Positions 50,178-58,445 of a DNA stretch of 64,000 nt are shown in pieces. The DNA lies in assembly GCA_036845725.1 (NCBI GenBank), contig DAIUDK010000010.1:1-64000 (forward strand), given 5' to 3'. The notes under the pieces are model-generated. The model worked only from the letters and a program-made list of their open reading frames with translations. It was not told where the DNA came from and searched no databases. The translations under genes and the position numbers were made by a program. The number at the start of each line of letters is the position of its first letter. The stretch's first letter is position 1. Source of the DNA: DSWT01 sp036845725 (lineage in GTDB: Bacteria > Chloroflexota > Anaerolineae > B4-G1 > SLSP01).

Positions 50178-51137
50178 TTATTTCACATGCAACCAGCATT
50201 TGACGGTTCGACCGTTTTCTTTGACGGTCGGCGGTTCCTCAGCACACCGGGAAAAACAATGCGGGCAACGCGCCGCAAAACGACATCCCGTCGGCGGATT
50301 AATCAAGCTGGGTGGTTGGCCAACGATGAAGTCTGGCTCCTGAATCCCTCGCAATCGAGGGACGCTATCCATTAGTTTTTTGGAATAAGGGTGCAGCGGC
50401 TCGGCAAAGAACCGGTGAGCATCCCCCGTCTCGACAATCTGTCCCGCGTACATGACGGCGACGCTGTCCGCCAATTCACTGGATGTGGCAATGTCGTGGG
50501 TGATGAGGATAAAGCTAAGCCCTAGCTCACCCTTCAGCTCCTTCAACACGTTGAAGATATTCGCCTGCGTCAAAACATCCAGCGCCGAGGTCGGCTCATC
50601 CAGCACGATGAGGTCCGGCCAGGTCACCAAAGCCATCGCGATGGCGACACGTTGGCGCATACCACCGCTCAATTCAAAAGCGTAGCGATTCAGGAAATCT
50701 TGGGGGACGCCCACGTGCTGGAACATCTTGCTGGCCTGCTCCAAAGCTTCCTCTTTGCGCATCGCGCTGTGGATGATGGAAGGTTCCGCAACTTGATCGC
50801 CGACCTTGAGGACCGGATTGAGCGCGTTCATCGCCGCCTGCGGCACCATCGACATCTTGCGCCAACGCACTTGCCGGCGATACTCGTCGTTATCATAAGC
50901 CATCGTGTCAACGCCGTTCAAGTAGATTTCACCGGAATAAGTCTCGATGTTGCGCGGCAACAACCGCAGAATGGCCTTCGCCAGCGAGGTCTTGCCGCAG
51001 CCAGATTCGCCGACTATCACCACCGCGTGATTGGCTTCAAGATCGAAGTGTACATCATCTACCGCGCGCACGGTTCCCTTTCCGGTGCGGAAATACAACT
51101 TCAAGTTCTCGATATGTAATAAAGGCATTTCTGACAT
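50178..51137 (-). CDS. oligopeptide/dipeptide ABC importer ATPase (DppD/OppD type)
   Basis: 319 residues. Walker A is GESGCGKTS, the Q-loop MSMVPQAAMNALNPV, signature ELSGGMRQR, Walker B LIVLDEPTSALD and switch ITHD. The C-terminal Cys-containing extension is CRFAARCPHCFSRC. Start ATG 51137, or ATG 51128 nine bases later; five bases separate it from the upstream permease stop. Together with the 49125-50165 product it forms the ATPase pair. Confidence 0.92.
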   Translation of the reverse strand: MSEMPLLHIENLKLYFRTGKGTVRAVDDVHFDLEANHAVVIVGESGCGKTSLAKAILRLLPRNIETYSGEIYLNGVDTMAYDNDEYRRQVRWRKMSMVPQAAMNALNPVLKVGDQVAEPSIIHSAMRKEEALEQASKMFQHVGVPQDFLNRYAFELSGGMRQRVAIAMALVTWPDLIVLDEPTSALDVLTQANIFNVLKELKGELGLSFILITHDIATSSELADSVAVMYAGQIVETGDAHRFFAEPLHPYSKKLMDSVPRLRGIQEPDFIVGQPPSLINPPTGCRFAARCPHCFSRCAEEPPTVKENGRTVKCWLHVK

Positions 51138-51142
51138 CGGCT

Positions 51143-52492
51143 CTATACCTCTCTCAGGCGGGGATTGAAGACGCGATCAAGGGCAAAACCGACCATCGCA
51201 AAGCCCAGGCCCGCGAGCATCAAAAGCACAGCCGGCTCCAGCACCCAATAATACTGACCGTTGTACAGAGCGCCGTTGGCACGCGCATCGTCGATCAACT
51301 TGCCCCACGTGGGCAGCACCGGATCGCCCAGACCCAGCAATGCCAGAGAGGCTTCCAGGAACACAAAGGCGGGGATACCGGTGACGAGGTTGGGGATTAG
51401 CACTGGAATAATGCGGGGGACCAGGTAAAGGAAAATGATGCGCCAACTGCTGGCGCCATAGGAACGCGCTGCTTCGATATAGGGAGCTTCTTTGATCTGC
51501 ATAAACATAGCACGGAACCCCTTGATCCCCGCGCCAAAGATACTCAACAGAATAATCCAGCCCAGAATCACCCAGATACTACGAGATTGGAACGTGCCGA
51601 CCATAATAAGAATCGGCAACGTCGGTAGCAGCATATTGACCTCAGTGATACGCTGAATCAACTCATCCACTGGACCGCCGAACCACACCCCAACCGCTGC
51701 AATGGCCATCGTGATAATGCTCGTACCCAGCGCCGCCAACAATCCAAACGAGAGCGCAATCGGCGTTCCCCAAAGTAGCGCGATGGTGAGATCGCGGCGA
51801 CGGTGGTCGGTACCTGCTAAGCCATGCACCTTTCCGTAGGCGATGAATTTGGCCTCCAAGTCGGAGCCTTCTTCGAAAGTGATGGCATCAATCCGCAACT
51901 GGTACTTGCCTTTAAGCACCGTGGGAGACTCCTTGTTGGGATCAGAAAACAGCGCAGTCTGTGGATCGACGCCCTTGAGACGGCGCAGCAGCCGCTCGTC
52001 CTGCGCAAAACGATATGTCTCCGAGGCTTTAGCCGTGACCTCACCCAGACGAATCTCGCGACCATCCGGCGTGATCCAAAACATGGAGACAAAAGGCCCC
52101 TTCTCGGCAAAGGTCGCATTCATAAAAACCATCAAATCCTGAGGAAAAGCATCGAAATCGTAGTCAAAATCGAATGTCATGACGACATCCCACATGTCCT
52201 CCGAAATCTCGGTCACAGTTTTGGAGGTCAGTGTGGACTCGTCCTGGCTATTACGCACAATCGTCGTGGGTAGCTTTTCGTTACGGAAAAGATTGGTCCA
52301 TGCCGGTGGAACGATGCGGGGATTATCGCCCCAAATCTCCTCACCGCCGCGCCAGAGTCGAATCGCCTCATCGTATGGAATAGCAACAATCGCATAAACG
52401 GCAAGAAGCACCAAGAAAACAATAATGGCCCCTCCGGCAATCGCAGAAGGGAAGTTGGCCATTTCTTTCAAGCTGCGTTTTAGAGCATTCAT
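51143..52492 (-). CDS. oligopeptide-type ABC importer permease (DppC type) with large insertion
   Basis: 449 residues, about 150 longer than usual for DppC. One membrane helix (IAGGAIIVFLVLLAVYAIVAI, about 18-38) is followed by about 190 residues of extracytoplasmic sequence (VVMTFDFDYDFDAFPQDLMV, FWITPDGREIRLGEV, GKYQLRIDAITFEEGSD) before the usual five-helix core. The ATPase-coupling loop is EAARSYGASSWRIIFLYLVP. The insertion looks beta-rich and may interact with the binding protein. Start ATG 52492 overlaps the DppB-type stop (ATGA). Confidence 0.9.
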   Translation of the reverse strand: MNALKRSLKEMANFPSAIAGGAIIVFLVLLAVYAIVAIPYDEAIRLWRGGEEIWGDNPRIVPPAWTNLFRNEKLPTTIVRNSQDESTLTSKTVTEISEDMWDVVMTFDFDYDFDAFPQDLMVFMNATFAEKGPFVSMFWITPDGREIRLGEVTAKASETYRFAQDERLLRRLKGVDPQTALFSDPNKESPTVLKGKYQLRIDAITFEEGSDLEAKFIAYGKVHGLAGTDHRRRDLTIALLWGTPIALSFGLLAALGTSIITMAIAAVGVWFGGPVDELIQRITEVNMLLPTLPILIMVGTFQSRSIWVILGWIILLSIFGAGIKGFRAMFMQIKEAPYIEAARSYGASSWRIIFLYLVPRIIPVLIPNLVTGIPAFVFLEASLALLGLGDPVLPTWGKLIDDARANGALYNGQYYWVLEPAVLLMLAGLGFAMVGFALDRVFNPRLREV

Positions 52493-53628
52493 GATTTAGC
52501 CCCTCCACTGCCAACACGCACCCGTGGGTCCACCAGGGCATAGATGAAGTCCAACAGGAAGACCGTAATAGCCAAAAGATAAGCGTAAATGACGGCAGAC
52601 CCAATGATGACCGGCGAGTCATAGAGACCAATCGCCGTATACAGCAAACGTCCCAATCCTGGCCAGTTGAACACGGTCTCCAGAATCGTCGCGCCTTGCC
52701 ATAGCCCAATCAAAGTCAGGGCAAAGTTCGTGATAATATTCGGCAGCGTCGGGCGCAACACGTAACGCCGCTCAACATCTTTGGAAGTCAACCCTTTGGC
52801 GCGGGCCAGCTCCACGTAATCCTCCATCGAAAAGATGAGGAAAAACGTACGATAGCCATAGACACCGGCAAAGAATCCACTGATGATCCAGGCAGCAACT
52901 GGCAAGATCATGTGACGCAGTACACTTAGCGCGTAATCCACAGGATTTTCCGGTGGAGGCGCGGCGACCATGCCGCCGAATGGCAGCCAGCCGAGCACGG
53001 ACGCAAAAAGCAACAGGAGAAAGATGCCATAGAACCAGGCCGGCGCGGCGGATGTCGGCGACAACGCGATGACCAATTTGTCGAGAAGATTGCCGTAATT
53101 GCGGGAGAGATAGAGAGCAAAAAAGAGCGTGACAAAGAACAGGATGAAATTGCATGTCGCCATTAACAACAGGGTCGGAGGGAGACGTTCGGTAATAATG
53201 TTACGCACCTCCTTAGAACCGCTGTCGCTCGCCATATGTTGCGCGCGTCCCAGGTTGAGCGTGATCGCGCGGCCGAGGAAACGGAAACTGCGCACGAGAA
53301 AAGGCTGGTCCAATCCCAAACGATGCTCCTCTATGGCCACCAACTCATCGATAAGTTGATTGCGCTCCGCCATTGACAAGTTCTTTCGCGCTGGATCCAT
53401 ACTGATTCTGATAGAGGTCGTCTCACGGATTTGTCCCTTTAGAATATCATCGACGTACCCGCCCATGTTGGCGATCAAAATGGTGAGGTACACACCTACA
53501 ATAACGGCCACAAAAAGGGAAATCAATTTGATAACGATATAACGCGCCAATTTGAGAGCTTGATTTTTAGAGGGTTTTTCTGTCGGCGCTTCGGCGGCCG
53601 CAGGTAAAGGCAAAGAGGCTTCGGTCAT
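52489..53628 (-). CDS. oligopeptide-type ABC importer permease (DppB type)
   Basis: 379 residues. A hydrophilic Pro/Ala/Glu-rich N-terminus (about 1-28) precedes the first membrane helix (YIVIKLISLFVAVIVGVYLTILIA), an external loop with LGLDQPFLVRSFRFL, and a five-helix core with the coupling motif ELARAKGLTSKDVERRYVLRPTLPN. It forms the channel with the 51143-52492 product. Start ATG 53628, weak ribosome-binding site. The terminator-like hairpin just upstream limits read-through from the binding-protein gene. Confidence 0.92.
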   Translation of the reverse strand: MTEASLPLPAAAEAPTEKPSKNQALKLARYIVIKLISLFVAVIVGVYLTILIANMGGYVDDILKGQIRETTSIRISMDPARKNLSMAERNQLIDELVAIEEHRLGLDQPFLVRSFRFLGRAITLNLGRAQHMASDSGSKEVRNIITERLPPTLLLMATCNFILFFVTLFFALYLSRNYGNLLDKLVIALSPTSAAPAWFYGIFLLLLFASVLGWLPFGGMVAAPPPENPVDYALSVLRHMILPVAAWIISGFFAGVYGYRTFFLIFSMEDYVELARAKGLTSKDVERRYVLRPTLPNIITNFALTLIGLWQGATILETVFNWPGLGRLLYTAIGLYDSPVIIGSAVIYAYLLAITVFLLDFIYALVDPRVRVGSGGAKS

Positions 53629-53657
53629 AGCGCATCTCGCTTTCTATGTTTGTTCGG

Positions 53658-53698
53658 AAAAATGCGCCAGGGGCGAGGGAACGCCCCCGGCGCATTTT
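53658..53698. terminator. hairpin between binding protein 2 and permease genes
   Basis: AAAATGCGCC at 53659-53668 pairs with GGCGCATTTT at 53689-53698, with an inner GGGGCG/CGCCCC pairing. It lies 14 bases after the stop of the binding-protein gene. Partial termination here would give more binding protein than transporter. Confidence 0.8.
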
Positions 53699-53712
53699 GG
53701 AAAACTACCCCA

Positions 53713-56307
53713 CTATTTCGCCGTAACGAAGGTGAGGGCATCCGTGCTGGGCAGGGCCACCAGCTTCGACACCACAACGACCTCGAGTTGGTTGGAGCCA
53801 GCCTCGAGTTTCTCGGTGACGTCGGCACCGAGCTTGATCTTCCATTCACCATCGGCAACCGCCTCGGCCTGACCGACATACGCCACCTCGCCCTTGGCAT
53901 CGAGCACCAGGTACTTGACGTTGTCGATGTCAGCCACAGCATAGGGCTGATCGTTGAAGGTGATGAAGACATCGTACTCGGCTTCCTTGCCGATATCCAC
54001 GCGACCCGGTCCGTCCAGTTCGACGACGGGGATAGCGGCCTCGGAGAAGCGCATCCATTTATCCGCCATGTCGGGGAAGTCCAGGAAGCGCTTCAGAATC
54101 ACCGTACCCTCGACGGGGAACGCGCGCTCCATATAGTAGGGGCCGGTGCCGATCCAGAAATGACCGCGCTGGCGGTACCATTCCGCGAGGTTGGTATAGC
54201 GGGACTGCGCTTCGGCGGCGTCCACGTACTGACTCAACGTGGGTGAGTAAGGAATCGCGCCAGAGATAACAGTCTCATCCAGCTTCGCCTTCATGGTTTC
54301 GATGGTGGGACCGGCGATGTAGCTGAGCCACTCCACTTGCAGCTCGTCGGCCTTGTCGGCGCTGAAAGCCGCTTCGCCATTGGCCTCGGCCATCAAACCC
54401 AGGTTCAGCGCGTGCCAGGAGCCCTGGCCCTGGTCGTAGTAAGGCCACCAGGTGCTGACGCTCAATTCCGCGTCCAGGTTATAGTCGTCGCCATAGGTCT
54501 CGATGATTAGTGGATCCTCGGAAACGATGCGCACGCCCTTGAAATAGGCCTTGAAGGCTTCGAAATTGGGTACAGCCGACGCATCGTAGTTGGGGCTGGC
54601 TTCCTTGGCGCGATCGAAGGTGAGGATCATGCTCATGATGATGTCGCCAATGGAGAAGTTACTGCCATCATGCCACTTGAGGCTGGTGAACAGGTCATCT
54701 GGATAGTAGACAACACTCTTGCGCATCGCGGTCGCGGTCTCTGTGTAGACCTCGCCCGCGGTGAGGAAGCGCTGCTGCTCGGCGTCCCAGTCCACCCACG
54801 CGTCGTCAGGCACTTCAATGGTGTCCGCAAACTGCAGGTCGACCCAGTCGAGGGTTTTGAAGACGGGCAAGCCTGTCTGCATGACAACCTCGGCGCGCTC
54901 GATGCGCTGCGGCAGCACGAGACCAGTAAAGGGATCATACACGGTCGACCCTTCACCCGTACCACGGATCAGCATCATATCGTAAATCCAGTTGCTGCCG
55001 GCGATGGGATTCCACGGCTCGGTGAGGATGCTGGGCATGGCGATGCTCATGGAGCCGCCAACCTCGCCCTCGCGCTGCAGCGTGTACGCCCAAATGAGCG
55101 AACCGGCCACACCACCGTACAGATCGGCCGCGACCTTCACTTCCTTGCGCTTGGGCGTAAAGGAAGCCGCGTCGTACAGCCAAATGCGGGTGGAATCTTG
55201 CATCGACAGCTCAAGAGCCTGAGCCATCATTTCATCGCGCTCTGCCATATCCTTGAAATTGCTGTAGGCCAAACGCTCAGCAACGTCGTAGAACTCCGGC
55301 GTGTTGACGTAAGCCTGCCACAAAGGCACACCCAGACCCTGATTGGTATAGAAGAACAGGAAGTTATCCTGCAGGTTGCGAGGTACTGCCGTGGTAACCC
55401 AGCCGCCGGTATAGATGTGGAAGTTGCCATCGGCAGGATTGCCACGCATCCAGATCGGAGAGGCCTCCGCGCTGGTCTTGTAGTCGCGGGTCACAGTGAA
55501 CCCGATGTCTTCCAGTTGGTTGGAGACGTAGTCGCCGATGTCACGGCGCTCATCCTCGGTACGGATGAGGACGATCAGGGTGACCGGCGCGCCGTTGTAC
55601 TGCCACTTGCCATCCACCAAAGTGGCACCCAGTTTCTCCATCTCCGCGCCGATAACTTCCTGCGCCTTTTCTTTGTTGTAGGCGTACTTCAGTTCCAGGC
55701 CACGAGCCACGTCCGCCATGCGGGCGTAGTCCGAGGACGCGGTGTTGAAGGGCAGCCAGCGGGGTGTCGCCATACCGCCCGCGATTTCCTGGACGATATA
55801 GTTGCGGTCCAGCAACCAGTTCATCGCCTCGCGCACGGCAGGGACGGCAAAGGGATTGATCGTGCCGTTTTCCAGTTCCGGGCCGGCGGGGTTGAAGGTG
55901 ATCTCGTTGTAGGAACCGGAGGATCGGTAGTAATCGAGATTGGCAGATGCCTCTACACTCGCCAGAGTCTCCGGGTTGGCGACCTGGTAAGCGTACACAT
56001 CAATTTCGCCGACATCGAGGCGGGTCACAGCGGCATCCGCGTTCGGCTCTTCGACAAAGACGATGGTATCCAGCCAGGCGCCCTTGCGATCGACCTTCTC
56101 CTCTTCGGGGGTAACCATAACCTCGACCGTCTTCTCGACCTCAACCGTCTTCTCCACTTCAACCGTCTTCTCCACTTCGACGATCTTCTCAACTTCGACC
56201 GTCTTTTCAACCGTAACAATCACTTGTTCCGGTTCGACGCAAGCGGAGAGGAGCATGCTGAGAAGCACGACCACAGCCATCAGGTTCATCCACTTCTTGG
56301 TAATCAT
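53713..56307 (-). CDS. family 5 peptide-type substrate-binding lipoprotein (2), long form
   Basis: 864 residues, longer than typical family 5 proteins. The signal peptide ends in LLSAC (Cys about 23). The linker is a six-residue tandem of VEKTVE units (about 32-62), encoded by near-identical 18-base DNA repeats. SBP_bac_5 features follow (FAVPAVREAMNWLLDRNYIV, KWHDGSNFSIGDIIMSMILT), and the last 100 residues form an extra beta-rich domain. It is the first gene of the transporter operon and the likely cognate binding protein. Start ATG 56307 behind AGGAGGAG. Confidence 0.88.
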   Translation of the reverse strand: MITKKWMNLMAVVVLLSMLLSACVEPEQVIVTVEKTVEVEKIVEVEKTVEVEKTVEVEKTVEVMVTPEEEKVDRKGAWLDTIVFVEEPNADAAVTRLDVGEIDVYAYQVANPETLASVEASANLDYYRSSGSYNEITFNPAGPELENGTINPFAVPAVREAMNWLLDRNYIVQEIAGGMATPRWLPFNTASSDYARMADVARGLELKYAYNKEKAQEVIGAEMEKLGATLVDGKWQYNGAPVTLIVLIRTEDERRDIGDYVSNQLEDIGFTVTRDYKTSAEASPIWMRGNPADGNFHIYTGGWVTTAVPRNLQDNFLFFYTNQGLGVPLWQAYVNTPEFYDVAERLAYSNFKDMAERDEMMAQALELSMQDSTRIWLYDAASFTPKRKEVKVAADLYGGVAGSLIWAYTLQREGEVGGSMSIAMPSILTEPWNPIAGSNWIYDMMLIRGTGEGSTVYDPFTGLVLPQRIERAEVVMQTGLPVFKTLDWVDLQFADTIEVPDDAWVDWDAEQQRFLTAGEVYTETATAMRKSVVYYPDDLFTSLKWHDGSNFSIGDIIMSMILTFDRAKEASPNYDASAVPNFEAFKAYFKGVRIVSEDPLIIETYGDDYNLDAELSVSTWWPYYDQGQGSWHALNLGLMAEANGEAAFSADKADELQVEWLSYIAGPTIETMKAKLDETVISGAIPYSPTLSQYVDAAEAQSRYTNLAEWYRQRGHFWIGTGPYYMERAFPVEGTVILKRFLDFPDMADKWMRFSEAAIPVVELDGPGRVDIGKEAEYDVFITFNDQPYAVADIDNVKYLVLDAKGEVAYVGQAEAVADGEWKIKLGADVTEKLEAGSNQLEVVVVSKLVALPSTDALTFVTAK
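56120..56215 (-). repeat. 18-base tandem repeats coding the VEKTVE linker
   Basis: About five units, each encoding VEKTVE or a close variant, lie in the 5' part of the binding-protein gene. Units at 56120-56190 are nearly identical, so the linker length may vary by slippage. Confidence 0.75.
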
Positions 56308-56666
56308 TAGTTTCTCCTCCTAAATTAATTGTGCAAATGGTTTATCGATTCACTTCTCTTGGTACAATCGCTTTTACTTACTTGTTAAGAAATGCACCAC
56401 CTCCTTTCTTGATAATAACGCGTTGGTTTAACTACAACCTCGGCACAAACAAACAGATGAAGGGACATTGTGAATAGGCGTAGGAAAATGCAAATAGTGA
56501 GTGGCAGGACTGAAGACTATTTTGAATTAACCTAGCACCTCGCACGAAAAGATATGAGTGGGCCTGGGTCGAAACGACCCTCAACATCCTTCAGCCCCAT
56601 AGCCAGGAATATAGAATATAAAGATGCTCTAATATACCATTAAGGATAGAGCGTGTCAAGCAGCGT
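56308..56666 (-). promoter_or_regulatory. 5' leader of the Dpp-type operon with second Shine-Dalgarno
   Basis: No gene. On the minus strand AGAAAGGAGGTGGTGC (56409-56394) is a near-perfect complement of the 16S 3' end. It lies about 90 bases before the start codon and is not followed by a convincing open frame (a short GTG frame ends after eight codons). TATTAT shortly upstream may be a -10 box, which would put this site near the mRNA 5' end. 56566-56580 (GGGTCG / CGACCC) is a small hairpin after the gene at 56667. Confidence 0.45.
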
Positions 56667-57014
56667 CTAGAACGCCAGACGCATGTCGAACATCTGTTTC
56701 AAAGCGACATCCCAGAATGGCGAGGGCAGACCTCGCCCGTTTGACTCGACGTAATAGGGCCGGTTCGAAAACAACGGCACGTATGTCACATGAGTTCCTC
56801 TCATCACCAGGAAAAACTCCGCACAACGGGCAAAGGCCGCCGCAAGGCCGGCGGGCGCCGCAAGGCCAATGGGCGACGAGAGGCCGACAGGCTTCGAGCA
56901 CACGGCCCTTAGCACGCGCCGCCACATTCTCGCCGGTGGTCGGGCCTCCGCAAAAGGATGCAAGGCCTGCCGCAGCAAATCATCTAACATACTATCAAAT
57001 TCACGTGAATTCAT
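56667..57014 (-). CDS. small protein coupled to an ECF sigma factor
   Basis: 115 residues; the family is not recognised. The N-terminus is helical and charged (FDSMLDDLLRQALHPFAEAR, MWRRVLRAV). The middle is Ala/Gly-rich (VGLSSPIGLAAPAGLAAAFA), encoded by short repeated DNA with GGCCTTGCGGC units. The C-terminus is aromatic. It overlaps the sigma factor gene by 14 bases, so a regulatory link to the sigma factor is likely but not shown by any motif. Confidence 0.5.
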   Translation of the reverse strand: MNSREFDSMLDDLLRQALHPFAEARPPARMWRRVLRAVCSKPVGLSSPIGLAAPAGLAAAFARCAEFFLVMRGTHVTYVPLFSNRPYYVESNGRGLPSPFWDVALKQMFDMRLAF

Positions 57015-57642
57015 ACGCTAGCTCAGGTACAGGCCGCTGGCGCTTCGCCAGGGCATCGCGTAAACGCTTACGCGCATGATGCAGTCGAGACTTGACCGTT
57101 CCGACTGGTAATTCTACCACCTCGGCAACATCTTCAAGTGGCAAATTTTCCAGATAAAAAAGAACAACGACGGCTTGATGGGACATCGGCAATTCAGCAA
57201 TCACATCGCGGACCATACGATACAATTCCCGCTCTTCAGCCTTATAATCGGGAGCCGGGAAAACACTGGGAAGCCCGGACAACCATTCCAGAACGTCATC
57301 AAGCGGCTGTAACTTTGGCTTTTTCGAAAACCAATCGTAGGAGAGATTGACTACAACGCGATAGAGCCAGGGTTTTAGCGGGCGCCCAGCATCGATGGAC
57401 GCAGCATAGTGATATAAACGTACAAAACATTCCTGAAGAATGTCCTCTGCAGCATGTTTATCGTGGGTGATGGCCATTGCGGTACGGTAGACGGTATCTT
57501 TGAACAACTCATAAAGCTCACCCAGCGCCGTAAGGTCCCCACGTTGCAGCCGCCGGATTAACCGCGGTTCAACATCCACAAGGGTGCCAGCTGTCTTACC
57601 CTTATCACACGCTCTATATAAATATACTTCACTCCGCCACAT
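57001..57642 (-). CDS. ECF-type RNA polymerase sigma factor
   Basis: About 213 residues if ATG 57642 is used. Region 2 has ALGELYELFKDTVYRTAMAI and AEDILQECFVRLYHYAAS, then PWLYRVVVNLSYDWF. Region 4 has LPMSHQAVVVLFYLENLPLE, then DVAEVVELPVGTVKSRLHHARKRL. The start is uncertain. ATG 57642 overlaps the trmD end, while GTG 57579 lies closer to where similarity begins; neither has a good Shine-Dalgarno sequence. Regulon unknown; the overlapping downstream gene may encode its control partner. Confidence 0.85.
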   Translation of the reverse strand: MWRSEVYLYRACDKGKTAGTLVDVEPRLIRRLQRGDLTALGELYELFKDTVYRTAMAITHDKHAAEDILQECFVRLYHYAASIDAGRPLKPWLYRVVVNLSYDWFSKKPKLQPLDDVLEWLSGLPSVFPAPDYKAEERELYRMVRDVIAELPMSHQAVVVLFYLENLPLEDVAEVVELPVGTVKSRLHHARKRLRDALAKRQRPVPELAYEFT

Positions 57643-58378
57643 CAGGTTCACCCAAAGTGCGACGAATCTCCCGCAAGAATGCCTTATCCTCAGCATCCAA
57701 AGACACGGTTTCCAAAAGATCGGGACGCCGCATCAATGTCCGCTGCAAAGCCAACGCGCGTTTCCACCGCGCAATCCGGGCATGATCGCCCGACAACAAA
57801 ACGTCAGGAACTTGCCAACCCTCGAAAACCGGCGGGCGCGTGTACTGCGGACCTTCCAACAATCCACTGGCGTAGGAATCGTCATGTGCGCCCTCGGCGG
57901 CCCCTAACACACCAGGCACGAAGCGCGCCACAGCATCCACCACCACCATCGCCGCTAGTTCGCCGCCGGTCAACACGTAATCGCCAATGGAAAGTTCATC
58001 GGTGACGACGTGCTCGTGCACCCGCTCGTCAATGCCTTCATAATGACCACAAATCAGTATCAACCGGGGATGTTGGGCCAGTTCCTGGGCCACCGCATGG
58101 GTGAACGTCCGCCCTTGAGGGGTCAACAGAATCACCGGCGCTTGTGTCCCGCCCAACACCGTGCGCACGGCGCTGAAAACCGGCCCGGGTTTCATAATCA
58201 TGCCTACGCCCCCGCCATAGGGCAGGTCGTCTGTCATTTGATGCCGGTCCAGCGCATAATCGCGGATCTGATGGACGATCAGGTGAAGCAGACCCCGTTG
58301 TTGAGCGCGCTTGAGAATGCTCTCTTGCAGCGCTCCGCAGAACATGGTTGGAAATAATGTGAGAATGTCGATCCGCAT
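57629..58378 (-). CDS. trmD: tRNA (guanine37-N1) methyltransferase TrmD
   Basis: 249 residues from ATG 58378 (MRIDILTLFPTMF). SPOUT-fold enzyme that makes m1G37 in tRNA to prevent frameshifting. Motifs are DDLPYGGGVGMIMKP and the trefoil-knot SAM site LICGHYEGIDERV and IGDYVLTGGELAAMVVVDAV. TAAAAT ends eight bases before the ATG with TTGTTC 16 bases further up, and no ribosome-binding site is visible, so the message may be leaderless. It is usually linked to rpsP/rimM/rplS, but here stands alone with a sigma factor gene behind. Confidence 0.93.
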   Translation of the reverse strand: MRIDILTLFPTMFCGALQESILKRAQQRGLLHLIVHQIRDYALDRHQMTDDLPYGGGVGMIMKPGPVFSAVRTVLGGTQAPVILLTPQGRTFTHAVAQELAQHPRLILICGHYEGIDERVHEHVVTDELSIGDYVLTGGELAAMVVVDAVARFVPGVLGAAEGAHDDSYASGLLEGPQYTRPPVFEGWQVPDVLLSGDHARIARWKRALALQRTLMRRPDLLETVSLDAEDKAFLREIRRTLGEPDVAE

Positions 58379-58386
58379 CTGACTGT

Positions 58387-58414
58387 ATTTTAGCATAACA
58401 TAACGATTGAACAA
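58387..58414 (-). promoter_or_regulatory. trmD promoter
   Basis: TTGTTC, 16 bases, TAAAAT on the minus strand. The -10 box ends eight bases before the trmD ATG. Confidence 0.45.
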
Positions 58415-58445
58415 GAAGATAGTGATAAACGTTATATTTCAAAGC

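Noticed and set aside
54670..56310. 546-codon open frame on the plus strand
   Set aside because: It lies exactly antisense to the binding-protein gene, has no domain-like motifs and reflects the codon bias of the real gene.
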